This document shows, one piece after another, positions 26,501-41,500 of a stretch of DNA of 64,000 nt. The stretch is from Dromaius novaehollandiae (lineage: Eukaryota; Chordata; Aves; Casuariiformes; Dromaiidae). The stretch lies in assembly GCF_036370855.1 (NCBI RefSeq), contig NC_088102.1, positions 20,689,001-20,753,000 of the forward strand, written 5' to 3'. The position numbers and the translations under genes are program-made. The stretch's first letter is position 1. Each line of letters starts with the position of its first letter. The notes under the pieces were generated by a model, which worked only from the letters and a program-made list of their open reading frames with translations, did no database searches and was not told where the DNA came from.

Positions 26501-29500
26501 AGACTGCCTCATGCTGTGAAAGATCATTTCTTGTTTATTAATCAAATAATCAACTGTTTTGATAATCTTCTATGTTGATACTTCTGCACACTTTGCATGC
26601 AGTGATTACAAGTTTTTAAAAGACAGCTGTAATTATCACTGGTAGAGAAGATGCATAAGATAGTATGCTGATTATATGGTGATATTTCTCCAAATGCTTG
26701 CTCATCCTTGCATGTCTATCTCCTAATACTCTTTTTTTGCTATCAGTATAACAAAAATCAACCCTTTAATTACCCTCCTATGTATCTAGATTCCTATTCC
26801 CTGACCCACCCCTCCTCTACAAGTTTAGATACCTATAAAACCGCAGAGCTATCTCGGGTTGGTCTGAGTAAAAATGGTTACTGCCAATACATGCAATGGC
26901 TTCCACGTGCGTATTGTCTTGTTTTAAAACATCTTTGTAGTACTCTGCAGCTGAGGAGATATCGTTCATTTCCTATACAATGGGGAAAAATAAGATTAAT
27001 TCTACTTTGTATCACCAATTTTTGTTATGAAACTTGTTAAAATGTCAATCCACAGAGTGCTTGATCTGTGCCCTGTACAGTACTTAACTACCTGAAAATT
27101 ATGTATGCTGTTACCGTTCTCTGATCAATGCAACATCACAAATTGGCATCTCCACAAGTGACACACTCACATCCATGAGAGGAATGTTTATTGATTTTTT
27201 TTCAGGGCTAGCTGTACCTGTCATAACTGGATACCACTGGTACAGGAAGAGTTTCTTTTTTTAATATTGGTCATAAACTTAGCATGTGCAATGGGTATTT
27301 ACTACTTCTGGTACAATGTCTCATGATAGATAGTATTGTACCATTGATTTTTATTTTCAATGCTTTGTAAATTAATTCATGAAATGCTTTGACCATAAAT
27401 GAGAATGTAACTGCATGTGAAGTACTATTATGTGCCTTTGAAAACAAGTATCATGGATTAATGACCAAAACTTGTATTTATTAGGATGTGCCAGTTAAGA
27501 CAATTATATTGTATCAAAACATATGCTTGGGTGTATGCCAGCTAGATGATGAAGTGAGGTGGACTTTTTGCTCTAAACAAAGTCATACTGTTTCTGGGGA
27601 GTGAAAGTCACCAGATGACCCACCCCCTATTAGTATAAAGCAAATTAAAATGGTCAAAAAATATTTTTGCATTTAGAGAGGAATATTTTCTAAATATGTG
27701 CTGTAGATACACTACACTAAAGCTTTTAGTCAATTTTAGCAGCACATGCACATTTAGCTTTGAAAAACAGCACTTTCTTTGATTAAAGGAAATAATACTA
27801 AAACAGTCCCTTTATAAATAGTAGAAGTTCTTTTTTTAAACCAAGAAAAGGTCTGCAACTCTTTCCACTGTCAAAAGGTAGTGATACAGAAGAGAAGCTG
27901 TTAAGATGCCTGATACATATATTCCACTTGTGAGTGCAGGTAACAAGAACAGTCCTGTGCTGCAGTACAAATCTTTGCTAATGAAGCTATAATCCTGCAC
28001 TCAGGTGTCAGTGCAAAACTATATCATGACAGCTATATGCTGTTCTTCAAGAATTTCTTAAAGGGTTATGTAATGTTTTGTATGGCTCTGCAAAATAATA
28101 TCCATATTAAAAACCTGTTTAAAAATTCAGAAAGAAAGGCCTCCAAAAATTATGCAGTTGTTTTCTTCCTTGCTAAAGGACAAAAAGCATTTAACACAAA
28201 AATGGATTAATTCCTAGGGTTTATATGAGAATGATGAGAACAGGCAAGAACGCCAAGTATGGATTTAGCCAAAAAAATTCATGACTTTGAACAAAATATT
28301 TGTTTTGGAATAGCAGCATTACCAAAACTCAGTATAATACAAATTTTTAAGCCTGCTGCCTGATATGAAAATATATATTTTTTAAATGCAAAATATGTGG
28401 CTACCAACCTGAAACAAAACCACAGCTTTAAAACTAGTCCCATTTAAAACAAAATCTACTTCCTAAACTAAGAAACATTCACATTCCAACTGCTCTCACT
28501 GCCTTAAGAAATTAACAGTGACTATAGGACTAATAAAGACAGCACTGATCTGCAGACTATCTTGCTGTTTAATCCTGCCAACAGGCTGTCGGTGACTCAA
28601 GTAGTTTTAGTCCAATGAAAAATATATGAAGTAGACATAGCTATGTGGACAGCTTCTGGATCACCTGACTTAATGTGGGCTTCCTTCTGTGTGTCTGAAC
28701 AAGGAAAAGTAGGATCTCACTGGTGTGATTAACCAGTCAAACAAATAAGCCTGCAAGGCTTCCCTGACATTACTTTGGTAGCTTCTTTGTGTAATGTTAC
28801 CTGGTTTGCATTAGTGATACTGGAAATTAGTGTAGTTAATTTTTCATGACCTTACAGGTATATTGAACGATTGGCTCTTTTTCTTGCTCAGGCAGCTAAC
28901 CTTGGCCACGTTACAGATTGTATAGTACGTGCATACCTCATAGATCCTGGCAATTCCACAAAGAAGAGCCACTTCTCCAGGAAATCGATCTAATCCTTGC
29001 TTGAAAAGGTTTAAAGCTGTTACAGGCTGATCCAAGCGCAAATACACCTAAGTAAATAAAAAGTGTATATAAATGTCAAATGTCTGACCTTTATGCTGGT
29101 ATTGCTGTTTGACAAGGGAGATAAATGGAAGGAATGACACTCTGCTGCCTTTATGCAGTAAACCATTAGCAAACATGGTGAACAATACTGGGAAAATAAT
29201 AGAGTTAATACTGAATAAATCTCTGTAATGAAGATAAAATAGTCTAATTAAGATAACTATATTTGAGTATCAACAATCAAAGTATTAGTTAAACCTGTGA
29301 GTTCTGTACTTGCATACCTATAGATAGATACTGCTATAGATATTTACAAAGAATCATTTTCTAAGACCACTCAAGTGTCATTCTTAATGTAAAAGAATTG
29401 TAGACTGTGAATGCCTTCCTAGTGAAAGGACTTGCCATTTCAAATTGATCACCCGGTCATTTTGCTGCTACCACTTGCATGTCCTGTATTAAGCTATGAA

Positions 29501-32500
29501 ACTAATTACTCTCTGTAAAAAGCAATAAAATAGTGAAGGGGTTGTGTTTTGTGGAAAGGTTGGTACCTGGTAGACTAACACTGCACCAATGACACCAGCA
29601 ATTAAAGATAAGTTTTAAACCAACAGTTTATTCCTAATTCACTCCATCTGTAGATGTCACTGTATCTAAAATAGCCTTCAAATCATTTGCTATAGTTTTT
29701 CATTTATAAATTTTAAACTTTAAATAAATGCCTCTGTTGTGGCTGTCATGCTCCATTCTCCTTTCTTTAATCACCATTTGAAGTTTTATTTTCTCTCAGC
29801 AACAGCTTTCTACACCTAAATTATTCCATAAAGAGTTTCAGTGGAAAGTACACAGATGAAAGAGAATACATGATAGTTGGGTATAACTTCTTAATTAGCA
29901 GGAGCCGAGGCTGGTTGTTTTATTCTTCAGTATTACATATGTGAGTGACTTATCTGAGTTTAATTTATCTTAAATAAGTGCAGTAAGCCAGTGCATACTG
30001 CCATACCTTCAAATAATTCAACTTTTTTGGAACTAAGAGGGAGAATTTTAACTAATTTTTTTTTAAATCTGATCTAGCTATGAAGCACAGCTATCTTCAT
30101 ATCCTTAGAGGAAAAATGCAAAAAATGGAGGACAGGAAACTCCATTAGAGCCTTTTTTATCTTTGTTTGCTTGTTTGTTTATGAACTATGCTTTCTGAAC
30201 ATAATGACTCAAGATCCAGTCTATGCTTCATCTGGAGGTTCACTCCAAAGATACACTCATTACAGACCCTCTGAGCCAGGGCAACAAGGCCACAAACTCT
30301 ACTAAGGAATTCCCATGTCCAAGCACACCACGTATCATACTTCCTGGTATCTCTGAGGTACAGCCGCTTCCCCCATGGGTGACAGGAGAAATGAAAAGAT
30401 GGGTGGGACAAAATTCCACATACCACAGCTACTTTGGGGAGACCTGCTCTTGAAGAGTACTATAGCTACAGTCATTTAGCTTTAGATGCTAAATGCAGAG
30501 CACCTGCATTTTCTCTTTGGAATCTCTCTTATCTCTGGTACAAATATCCCATTTCCAGATCTGCTGGGTCATGGAATATTTTGTTAATTCTCTGCATTCC
30601 TGACTTGCATGAAAAGAGTCTTATTTTTTAGTTTTCTTTCAGTCTTTTATTTTTCCATAAACTATGTTTCAAAGGAGATTTAGCTTTCAGTAAAAAAAGA
30701 ATTCTGATAGCTGTTGTAATAATGAACATAACTAGAAAACTAACTGGTGCCGTGGTGTCTATCAGTTTGCATAGAACTTGATGCAATCCTATTACTTTTC
30801 AATGGCTGCTTAACTCTAGCCTTATTGTTCCAGTATTATCAGACTGAGCAGTAACTCACTGCCATACTCTACTGCCTGTCCACCCACAGTCTATCATGTT
30901 GTGTGATGCCTTATAGTTGAGCTAGCTGGTCTATGGAGGGGGAGGTAGAAGTTCAAGTGCTGTTCCTACTCAGGCTAGTAATGATACGGAGGGGATGCAT
31001 AGCTCCCATTATAAATCACTGTTTTTTTAAAATCCAATTACTCTTATTAATTTTATCACTCTGCGTAGCTCAAGTGTTTTGCAGAGTTACTCCTGCTAGG
31101 GACAGAAATCTAAAATGACTTAGCCAAACTGAGTAAACTAACTCAAACTGCTGTACTGAAGACAAGTCTTCAGATACCAATGATAATAGTTTAAATACTA
31201 AATGTAAATTCCTCAAGGAATACAAAGGTACAGCAAATATCATAATATGAGCAAGTACCATAATATGAATATCTGAACTATCTATTAGTAGTGATGACTT
31301 GTTTTGGATAGATCTGTGACAGCTGGCTTGAAGGGAGCTGACAAAGAGCACCTGATTTCATTTTCCTCTAGGACTAGAGGAATAAAAACGCAGTCTTAGT
31401 TTTTCCACAGGCCATCTCTTCTTGAATGCCTTGGAAAATGTCTAGAATCTGATGTGTACCCTCACAAACAAGTAATTCCAATACTTAGCTGTGCCAGCTG
31501 TTCTTTTAAAGCTTTTAATGTCTTTATTTTGACAGAGCATTTTCTGTTTCCAGGTCTCTGACTGCTTCCTGTAAGCACCCTTTATTTTGATTTTGCTTGT
31601 GAAACTAGGTTTTTGAGCTTCACTCGTCACTTACTGATTTGTTGCATTGGTTTCCTAGGAGACCATAGATAGCGACACTGTTTTCCACACTGAAACTCCA
31701 ATAATTCTTTAGCTGTATAATCCTCACTGGAGTTTAGTGCAAAGAATACAGTAAAGTAGAAGAAAGCTGGGTTTTTTTGTGAAGCCTGGAAGCTCCAAAA
31801 GACATTTTTTAATTACATACATCAATTCTGTTTTAATTGTTAACATGTATTGCCTCAAGTCTGTGTGGAGGTCACACACTATAAAACTTTACAGCGTCTC
31901 AAGCTGGATGCTCAGCTATTCCAGTATATGGACTTTTCAAGGATAGGCTGGAATTTTACATCATTCCAAAATAAGCAAATCATTGACTTACTTTTGCCAA
32001 ATACAAGATTGTATCAATCATGTCCTGTTGCTTGAGAGCTGACTTAAATTGTTTTTCAGCCTCTCGATACAATCCTAACCTAAAAGAGATAACAGATAGA
32101 CATACAAATTTTTTTGTTTTGTGTTTTTTATGTACTTATTATATCAGAAAACAGTGCATACTAAGCCAAAGAGGAACTATCCAAAAGTATACTTTAAGGT
32201 TATGTATGTATGTGCACGTGAACAAAAAATATGCTTTTAAATATATTTAGGTTACAAAGACAAGCATTCAAAAACTATGAAAAAGGCACATCCATGAAAT
32301 CTTAAGTCAGTCCCCTCTTATACATGCAGCCTTCTGGTGTTATGTACAGAATGGACAGTAGTTAATAAGCAATTATATTTTTCTCCTCATTGTGTGATTC
32401 TAGTCTTTATGTGTGAGAATAGTCTATTTAAATAATGTTTTGAATAACTGAAAATAATGATGGGTGCTGATCACTAGGATAGCAGAGTTTTTAGACATGA

Positions 32501-35500
32501 AAATAAGTCTATTAATAATATAATTGTGAGGTGAACTGACAATATTTAAGATATAAAAAATTGTCACAAACTTTGGGTGTCCTGTATAAAACACTTAAAA
32601 ACAGATTTTACAATTTTGCATTTCATGGTCAAAGCTCATCTTGTGTTGATTTCATTTACAGTTCTTACCAGCAGAACACTGGGTCTCTGGGCATCAAATA
32701 AACAATAAAACATGTTTAGTGACCTTGTTCTGAGAACTGGTGTGACCCCACTTGCATTGCAAGTCCTCAGAATCTGTGCCAGAAGAAAAGACAGAACATA
32801 CATTTTCCAGGGAGTATTCATGGCATCATCCATGTAACCATCACATACCTTTTGATTTCCTGACCTACTTGCTACCTTCTATATTCTGTGACAAAGTAAT
32901 TAGGTTCCTACAGACAAGTTCCCCTTGGGTCATAAACCCTATTTACCCCTAGGTCAGATCCATTCTGATCAGTACATAAGATAATGAAGGCTGTCATATA
33001 CAGGTGCATAGTGACTAACTGTACAGCAACTTTTTTCACTGTTTGACAATAAAATCTTAACACTCTTTTAATATTATTTTTATGTGCTCTTTTTTCTTCA
33101 ATTAAAACAAGCAAAAAAAAAAAATCCCCCCACATATAAGGATATTGCTACCATTAGATCAGTGAGCTTCAGTCTTTTTTGATCTGTGGTCCCCATGAGT
33201 TTCCCAGTGAAGGCACAGAACCCTGTTTAACACATTTACGCTCACTAAGAACAGGTTGCTTTTCTCAGTTACTTTTGTAAATATCCTTAAACGTAACCCA
33301 GTCCCACATGAAAACTACTGCTCTATATACAGTAGTAGAGGCCTCCACCACCTGGCCAAACAACGGATAGAAACAGTAGGACTGTCACTCTCTCGGGGCA
33401 CCATGAATAGAGAGAAGGGGATACATTTCTAGCTGTTTTCATGGAAGTTTGCCAACTGCAGAGAAAGTGAGAATTGCCATTCCTGGGTTCTGTCCAAGTC
33501 TCCAGAGCAGAATGTATTCTGGCTGGGGTAACACTGTTTCTGACTTATTGTACACATGTGGCACAGAGGTCCAGTCTTGTCTGTCCCAACTGGAACCGTC
33601 TCATTATAATCCCATTACTGGGATTATATATACTATATATATACACACTATATATATTATATATACTGGGCATTCCCGCCCAGTCCAAAGTTGTCTTGTT
33701 TAGGTATTTTTTTTCCTTCTTCCCTCCTGACTCCTCTTTTATTTTTGCTCTCCTCCAGCTTCCAATTTTCCTTTCAAAACATTTGTCAATTTGTGTTCTT
33801 GTATCACTGAGCACACAGTTCTAAGATTTTTCCCCAGAGAGTTCCCTTACTCTCCAGGTTCCTCATCCATGGCTACTAGGACTTTTATTACCTGTCTCCA
33901 CTGTACAATGGCTCTTGATCTCCTTGCTTAGCCTGTCCCAGGCTCCCTACACTCACTGGCAGCTTTCAATCAGCTTTTCTTCTCTCCCCAGTCCTTATTC
34001 CTATTATTGTCTCATTCCACATTGAGTTCCTGCACAGGAATCTGCCAGCTCAATCCTCTAGGCAACCTTGTCCCAAAAGAAGCTGGGATATTAAAACTCT
34101 TTAACTGTGTGTTGAAAAAATATGCTGTATTTTAAACCACACCACAGCTTAGACTGTTCATGCAGACCACTTGTTGGCTTGCTCTTGGGGGAATGTATGG
34201 CATGTAAACCTCGCAGGAGCCTGTTTCACATCAAGAGCATTTGTTTTGCAATACTGCATTACTCTAGAATAATTTGCAGTGATCTTTAAGTGCTAAATAA
34301 ACTACAAACTGTCTCAAATTAGGAGGCTCATATCATTTCAAAAACTGTAGAAATGTACATATTCTCATATCCAAATTGCCTTTTCTTTCCCTCAGCCAAA
34401 GAGCACATATACTTGGTGAGCAAAGAAACAGAGTCAATAGGGACATAATGTAATTCTGATGCTGGAAGCACATATGCCTGCTTGGATGCTTTACTCTCTA
34501 TAGCACTACTCATAAAAATCATGAAAGTGATGAATGACCTCTAAGCTCAAAAGAAATCAGCCTAATCTTCTAAAGAACGTCAAATAAAGGTTAAGGATAA
34601 TGAAGAATTTCATTAGTTTAGGCATCTGAAATGGTTTCAGACCACGATAAAACAAGGAACGTGGAATTTTAAAGGGCTAACTGCTTTGTACTATCAGCCT
34701 GCTCATACAACTATTGCTTATACAACTGTAAAGACTGCAGATGACGCTTCAGTTTTGTAATAACCAGTAAGTTCCTTGTGTTTTACACTCATGGGACAAG
34801 CAGTGTAATGAAGGAAAGGGAGAGCTGCCTCAGTACTTGCTTAAATTATGGGAAATAGGGTTGTAATAGAAGCAGTTTCACCTGATTTGTCAGAACTGGC
34901 TGTCACAGTCATAGCTAGCGCCTCAGCAACTAGTCCAAGCTGCCTGCAGCAAGCTCGCCTCCCTGCTGTTGATGCCCTCTCTTCAGTGAGTCATAGTCCT
35001 AAGCCATTTGTGTCAGGTGCTTGGGTCCTGGGTGTTCCCCTTGGGCCTTGGCTCCATCTTTCAAACTGTTCGGTACTTCTTGGGCAATGCATCTCTGGCA
35101 AAAAGTGTCTAACATAAATATTTCATTTTTTAGTATTTCACTAAGTTGAAGCCTTCACTAATAGTTATTTTCTCAATCTAATATTGTAATTTTTTTCGGA
35201 CAGTTTGTTTTAACAATAGTTCTTTGTATTTATTTACTGAAATTTCAGCCAGTGATTTTGAAGCACTTTAACAAAGATGAAGATGCAAATAATTCAGGCA
35301 CTTAAAGGTAGTCACTGTTGGTGTCTTTACATCAAGCAGTTGAGCATAATCTGCTCGGTTGTTAAAGGTGATTTAACTACAAGCACAGTACTTGCCAACT
35401 ATATATATAGCGTACTGTTTCTCAGTCTCCAATATTACACAATACACACAGCAGCTGAGGTTCAGCACTCACACTCACTCATCACAGAAAAAACAAAAAA

Positions 35501-38500
35501 TGGCTTACCTGTAATAGCACTTCCCAATTTGGACTTTCCACCACCAGTCCTTGAACTGTGCGTGCTCAGTGGCAAGGGCTGCCAAATCCAGAGCCTTCCA
35601 AAACAAACCCATCATTTCAACATTAATACTTTTTGTGTTTATGCAAAGAAAAAGAAAATGACGTGAACAAGGGAAAGATTTTTGTAAAGAGACTAGTTTG
35701 AGCAAAAAGGCCCAGTAAATTTGAGGAGGGTGCACTGTTTTATGTTTACTATTTTGTACAGTTTATTACATAAAACAGCTGAAAGGATAATTTGTCCCTA
35801 TAAAAACATGTAACCCTAAAAGTTTCTAGTAATTCAAAGAGAAAATATGAAATTAATTTGATTAGACCGCTGAATTGCTGCTTCAGAGTATACAGAATAT
35901 TTGTATGAGCTATCACATTCTTTTCCAGCTTCCCATCCACCTTCACTACAGCTTGCTGAAAACAAGTAAAAATACACTAGAACAAACAAATCAATTCAGC
36001 CAGTTTGAAATACTGCGAAAATTGTCATCTCATTACTAATATGAAGCTGCCTCTACTTCTGGGAACCCTCAGACATGTTCTGTGGGAAACACTTCTTCCT
36101 TTAAAAGTCTATGATATAAATAATTATTCTATGAAATAAAATAGACAAATATTCTAAGAAAGAGACAGCTATTGAAGACGGTGGAGTTCTAAAGCCTCTT
36201 CCATCTGGTATATCTGAAAAGTAGGTATGCTTATCAATGTGCTACCATGGGTTGCCACAAATAGAATCTATAGCTATCCATGTTTTGCATGAAAATGCAA
36301 ATTTCAGCATTTTAGTCAAAACAAATTGATGCCTGTTCTGTACCAAAACCTATCAAAAAAGCAATTGTTAGTGTTCCTTTTTTCTTTTTTTTTTAATTTA
36401 GTTTCTCCCAGAACGTATCAAAGCCATGCTACATTTGTTACTTCCATTTTAGCGATACCATCAGAAATAGTCTAAAAAGCTTCAGAGCAGTATTTTAACA
36501 ACAAAGTATTCATTCTTTTTTTCACCAACATTTTGCAGACCACAGAAATCAGAAACTAGACTTCTATTAAGAACAATATGGAAAAGTTCTGGCCACTCTA
36601 CAGCAGAGGAACCAATAATTTCCAGGATAGCATCATCTGAATGTTTGAAATACCAGAAACAGCTTTATTTAGTGATATCTACCACTGGGTTTTATTCCTT
36701 TTCCTCCTGCTATTAACTAGGCTGCATGAACCTGATATTCAGCAGGTTTAGATTTGGCACAGTTCAGCAAAGTCAATGGAGCTATGACAACTTAGGCAAC
36801 TTGATGTCTTTTGGCTTTGTGGAAGAGAATAATTTGTTTCCAGTAGCAATTCAGGCTATGGAGTTGCATTTACTGTCTCCTAAATCAGAAAGAGAGGGCT
36901 GTCAGTCTCAGCTTCTGTGACAGAATAGAAAAAACTGAGGAGCTCTGAATTCACTAGTTCTTCCAGTCATGTGGAGTCCTTGAAGTCCTCAGACTGGTGG
37001 ACCTCACAGACCAAAGCTTATTTTGGTTGCCTGTTGTTTCTTAATGGCAAATTACACAAAACGGCCTCCGGACACTACCGTTCTGATGGGGAAGAAGTCT
37101 GCTTCAGGACAGAAGTTACCAGTTTCCCTTCTTCACAAATACTTTAATCTGAAATTATATAAGCAATTTTGTCCGATACAGTTCACTGGGAAAATTTTGG
37201 AAAGCAGCTGAGATTGGAACATCACTTCTTTTTGTGTTTTCACATATATAAAGAATGTATGTGTCTGCCAAATCCCATACTTGTTTCTAATGCAGCATGA
37301 GCAGCCGCTTAAAATGAGTATAGGCCAAACGGCAAATAATACATGTTTTAAAGAGCTTTCCTTCATGTGTTCTCATGACAAGTATTCAAGGAGGACTGAA
37401 TTTCAAACAACTATCTTTTCTGTAGCTATACATTCAGCTTGCATTGTGGTACCTAATTATTTCTGACAACTATTTTATGTCAGGCTAACAATTCTGGCTC
37501 CTATTGGACAGTGGGAAGTAAGAGTGTTTCAGGCTCAGTAGATATCATCATCAGCAGTTCAGTTTCTATTTGCGCAGATCCTGAAATCTTATTACCCAGC
37601 ACCAAGAAACAAAGCATGACTTCATTTTGAAATTAGTTTCTGAAATTAAGTAATCCTGTTTGTATGTTTTCCTATTAAAAACAGTCAACATACCATCTTG
37701 TTTCTGATATTTTACATGCAATTACAAAAATGTTAATCCAGAAATACTGCAGATGTTATAAATATTTCTGAAAGGTGTTTGCCTGAAAAGGCTTTGTACA
37801 TATAAATGTCAGGTTTCTGCACGCTAGTAGATATATTTCTGCTGGCACTACAACAAAATCTTTTGACAATGTTGCCTTTGAAATATTAGTAACTTGATTA
37901 AAATAAACTTTTAAAAGTCAAAGCCTTTGCCTTGCCATGTCAATACCAATTGCTAGCATAATTTACTCTCATAGTTTACAGCAAACTTTTTTAATTGCAA
38001 AGTTTAGGTACAAATCAATGTACACTCTGCACAGCACATTAATTTAAAACCAATCTATAATAACAATAATAAGTGTTCTCAGTCTCCTGCACTCCTGTGC
38101 CTTGCTGAGTATTAGTGTAGTTGCATTAATAAGCAGTAGAGGAAGATATCATGGATGTGGATTACTCCTTTCACAGAATGGTAGATACTGATATTTCTTT
38201 TTAAGCATTTTCACTTCTAATGTACATCTTAAAAAAAAAAACCCAAAAAAACACTGATGGTCCAAAAAGTTTTGATAGCTATAGAATACTGCTCATCATC
38301 TGGGAATGCCAGTCAGCTGAAACTGTTACTCTATAGCACACTTAGTATAGTTACTCCCATATACAGTAGTCTGTACTAATAACAATATTAGCCCAGAGAA
38401 GCATTTCAGAATTAATGGAACAGATGTATTTTACTCTCAGTTCTTATATTTGTGCAAATAATAAATAAATAAACTGCAATACTTGGTGCTTTTTCTGGTG

Positions 38501-41500
38501 AAAAGCAGTTTTTATAAGGAATGAATCAGAGCAATTTTTAAATGAAAAAGAAAGCAGATGCTTTAGCTGTAACTATATTTAGCATGATTCTGTTTTTACC
38601 ATTACTCTCCTTAGTTAAACTGTAGTATAACTAAGACTTCCAAATTTTCTACCAGCTGTAACTCAGAATAAAACAGTTTGTAGGCTTACAAGCCTTTACT
38701 AAAGCACTGCAAAATTATATTCATAAATGTACATTTGTTTGAAATTTACAGATTTCATACATGAGATTGTATGCAACAAGAAAATTTAGACCTATGGAAA
38801 CTATAGTAAGTGTCTACTGCTTCTTTCGCATGCTGTTCAATGGCAGTAATTCTCCCAGTGACAGGTATTGACTTCTTTGTAGATAAATTAGCATATGACA
38901 GTTTATCAGAATGCTGAGTAAAGGACATCAGCCATAGTCAATTTAAGACGATTTCTTTGTTTGTAAATCCAATATAATTCTATTATAAATCGTTTCCTAT
39001 CACAGAGTATAAACTTCAGACTGTTAGGAAAAACCAAAAAAATATCACAGGTCATGACTATTGACCCCAAGTATATACTGGACATTCATTGTTCTCTCCC
39101 AGGACAAAGTGCATTGTTAGCATTACTCACCTAAGAATAACGGCAGAATACAACGTCACAGCCTAACGCTGAAATAAGTAGAAGCTGAACTATTTTTGGA
39201 GAAGCCTTTTAAACTGCCCTGCTCTCATAGCGTTTAGCTCAAAAAATGCCTTTTAGAAGTAGCTCAAGGAGTACAGAATATATATCACTCCGAAAGGAAA
39301 CAAGTCAAGAACACTAATGGATAGGGTAATATTAATTTCTTCAGAGAACTGTTTAATTTTTCATTAAGTAGAATGAAAGACTTTTGAATACATTTTCAAG
39401 TGATGAAGGAGCAAAGTGCGTCTCTCCTCTTCCTCCACCCCCTAGTTTCTGATAATTGATAGCTTATAGATGTATTTACTTCTAATTTGAGCCGGGTTCC
39501 TTTGTCCAGCTGAAGGCACACTGCTATTCCTCAACTGAAACTGCTGAGGCATTTTTTTTCTTTCTATAGACTGTCTGAATACTAACCAGAACTGAAATAA
39601 TAAAATTACCTTTGATTTTTAAATAATAATGAAGTTGAAAAAAATATAGACCGTTCTAGATCAACAAAGTGACAAAGGAACGATACCCTCTCTACTACTT
39701 CTGCGCTGTATTTGTAGCAAACCCTTCATGTGAATTATAAAGAAATTTATAATTCATACTCTACTAATTTACTGGGGAACCGTGGACGAAAAGAAACAAT
39801 CTGCTTCTTCGCTTTCCACACTCTTCTTCAGGTGTGGAGCAGGATCTTACACGTCTTGGGTGCACATATATCTGCAGCAATTGGTCTTCCAGTTCCACTC
39901 GTGTGGACGGTCTGCCAACAAAGGCTTTTCAGTCTACACGGTAACACAAGCAAGCTAGTTTCCCAGGCTTTGATCTAATAACTTCCAAGCTCTTTCATCT
40001 CATCTCATGCAGAAACAACTTTTAAACTGTTAACATAGCCTCTCTTTCTCTGTTGAATCCTAACTCACCAACCACTCCCTTTTCACAGACAGGTGAGAAA
40101 AAGAATTAGTGAAATGCCATTGGTAGGACAGCAAAGCGTAAGGAGAAATTAAAAAGGGTTTTTTGTTTGTTTAAGGAAAATTAATGAAGATAAGGAGGTT
40201 CAAATGGAGGGAAGGACATTATATTTAACATGGAGGAAAAGGAAGTGCAGAAGAGCAAAAGAGGAGTAAAAGCAAGCGAGAGAAAGCAAGCTGAACAGTG
40301 AATAATTTCAAAAGATAGTTGTTCAGTGATATACTTTACACCATAAAGGTCCCTTGTGCTGTGAACTGAGACATAAAAAAAATTTCTGCAGGATGCTGTC
40401 GTTAACCAAAGACGTTGATCTCCCTGCCATTTTACGAGAAACAATGGTGATTAAGCTGACGCATTCTTTGTTCATACAGATTTAAATTTTGTGGCTAGGG
40501 TATTTATAAAAACATAGCCAAAACTTTTCCTTATAGACAGTGATCCTGGATTCTCATCAGGTACTTCAAAATAAATGCAATATAATGTAACACCATTTTA
40601 CAAATTTTTCTGGGGTGCTTGGAAAATTGCTTGCATTATCTAAAATTATCTGTCCAGCCTAGAGATCCTGCATCTCCTTAAAGTGTAGCTCATAGGCATG
40701 TGTGACACCTTATTAAGTGACCCTTTTATTCCTGAGAACTGGGTTCTCAGTAATAAACTTTTATTTTCATTAGTAGGGGCACAAAAAATAACTTAATATT
40801 TAGTATCAGAACAAGTAAATGTTAATTGCTAATTCCCTCTGACAGTTCTGACATTTGCACTTACTGGTTCAGCCATGTTTTGGATTAATAGTGCATTGCA
40901 ACTCAATATTCTTAAAAGAACTCTCTGCAAAAAATTGACAGTTTGAAACTATAGTCATTTGATACTAGATTAAAAGCATCACGCTACAGTATATTTGGAA
41001 ATCATTCTGATCTATGTCAATGCCAAGAAAATATTTTTTGTGTGTTATCGATCAACTGGCTGAAAATGACAGAATCAAAGAAGCAACTTGGGAATTTATC
41101 TTCAGCTCTAATCATACATCGGAAGTGCTGCAGAAAATTTGATAACTGTTTAGTCAGCTTTGCAGTATTGGCATGAAACAGTCCTTTCATACAAACTTCG
41201 AGACGAAATTTTGATTCCATTTCGACTGTGTGCATATACCTAACAGAGTAATGAAATATTTTGACACTTTATTCATTCAGTAATTTAATTATTTTCCTGG
41301 ACGAGCTGCCAAAAAACTTCTGCAAGCTTGATCTAAGTATTTCTGAAAGTTTAAACAATAAGTACCAAACTTGATCCTGCCCATTGAGAACAGTAACACA
41401 GGAAGAACAGCCGAAGAAAGGTTTTCGATAAACAGCCGAAGAAAGGTTTTCGATAGCATAGGAGGGAAACTGTATAATTAGGAAAACTGTATTAACCTCA

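Larger units (their letters stand above)
32080..35508 (-). other. TTC8: TTC8 intron 7
   Basis: A 3.4-kb intron. It contains an AT-dinucleotide tract at 33623-33666 and a possible hAT-like relic at about 33161-33325. The part at 33870-35110 is somewhat more GC-rich but contains nothing I can name. Confidence 0.85.
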
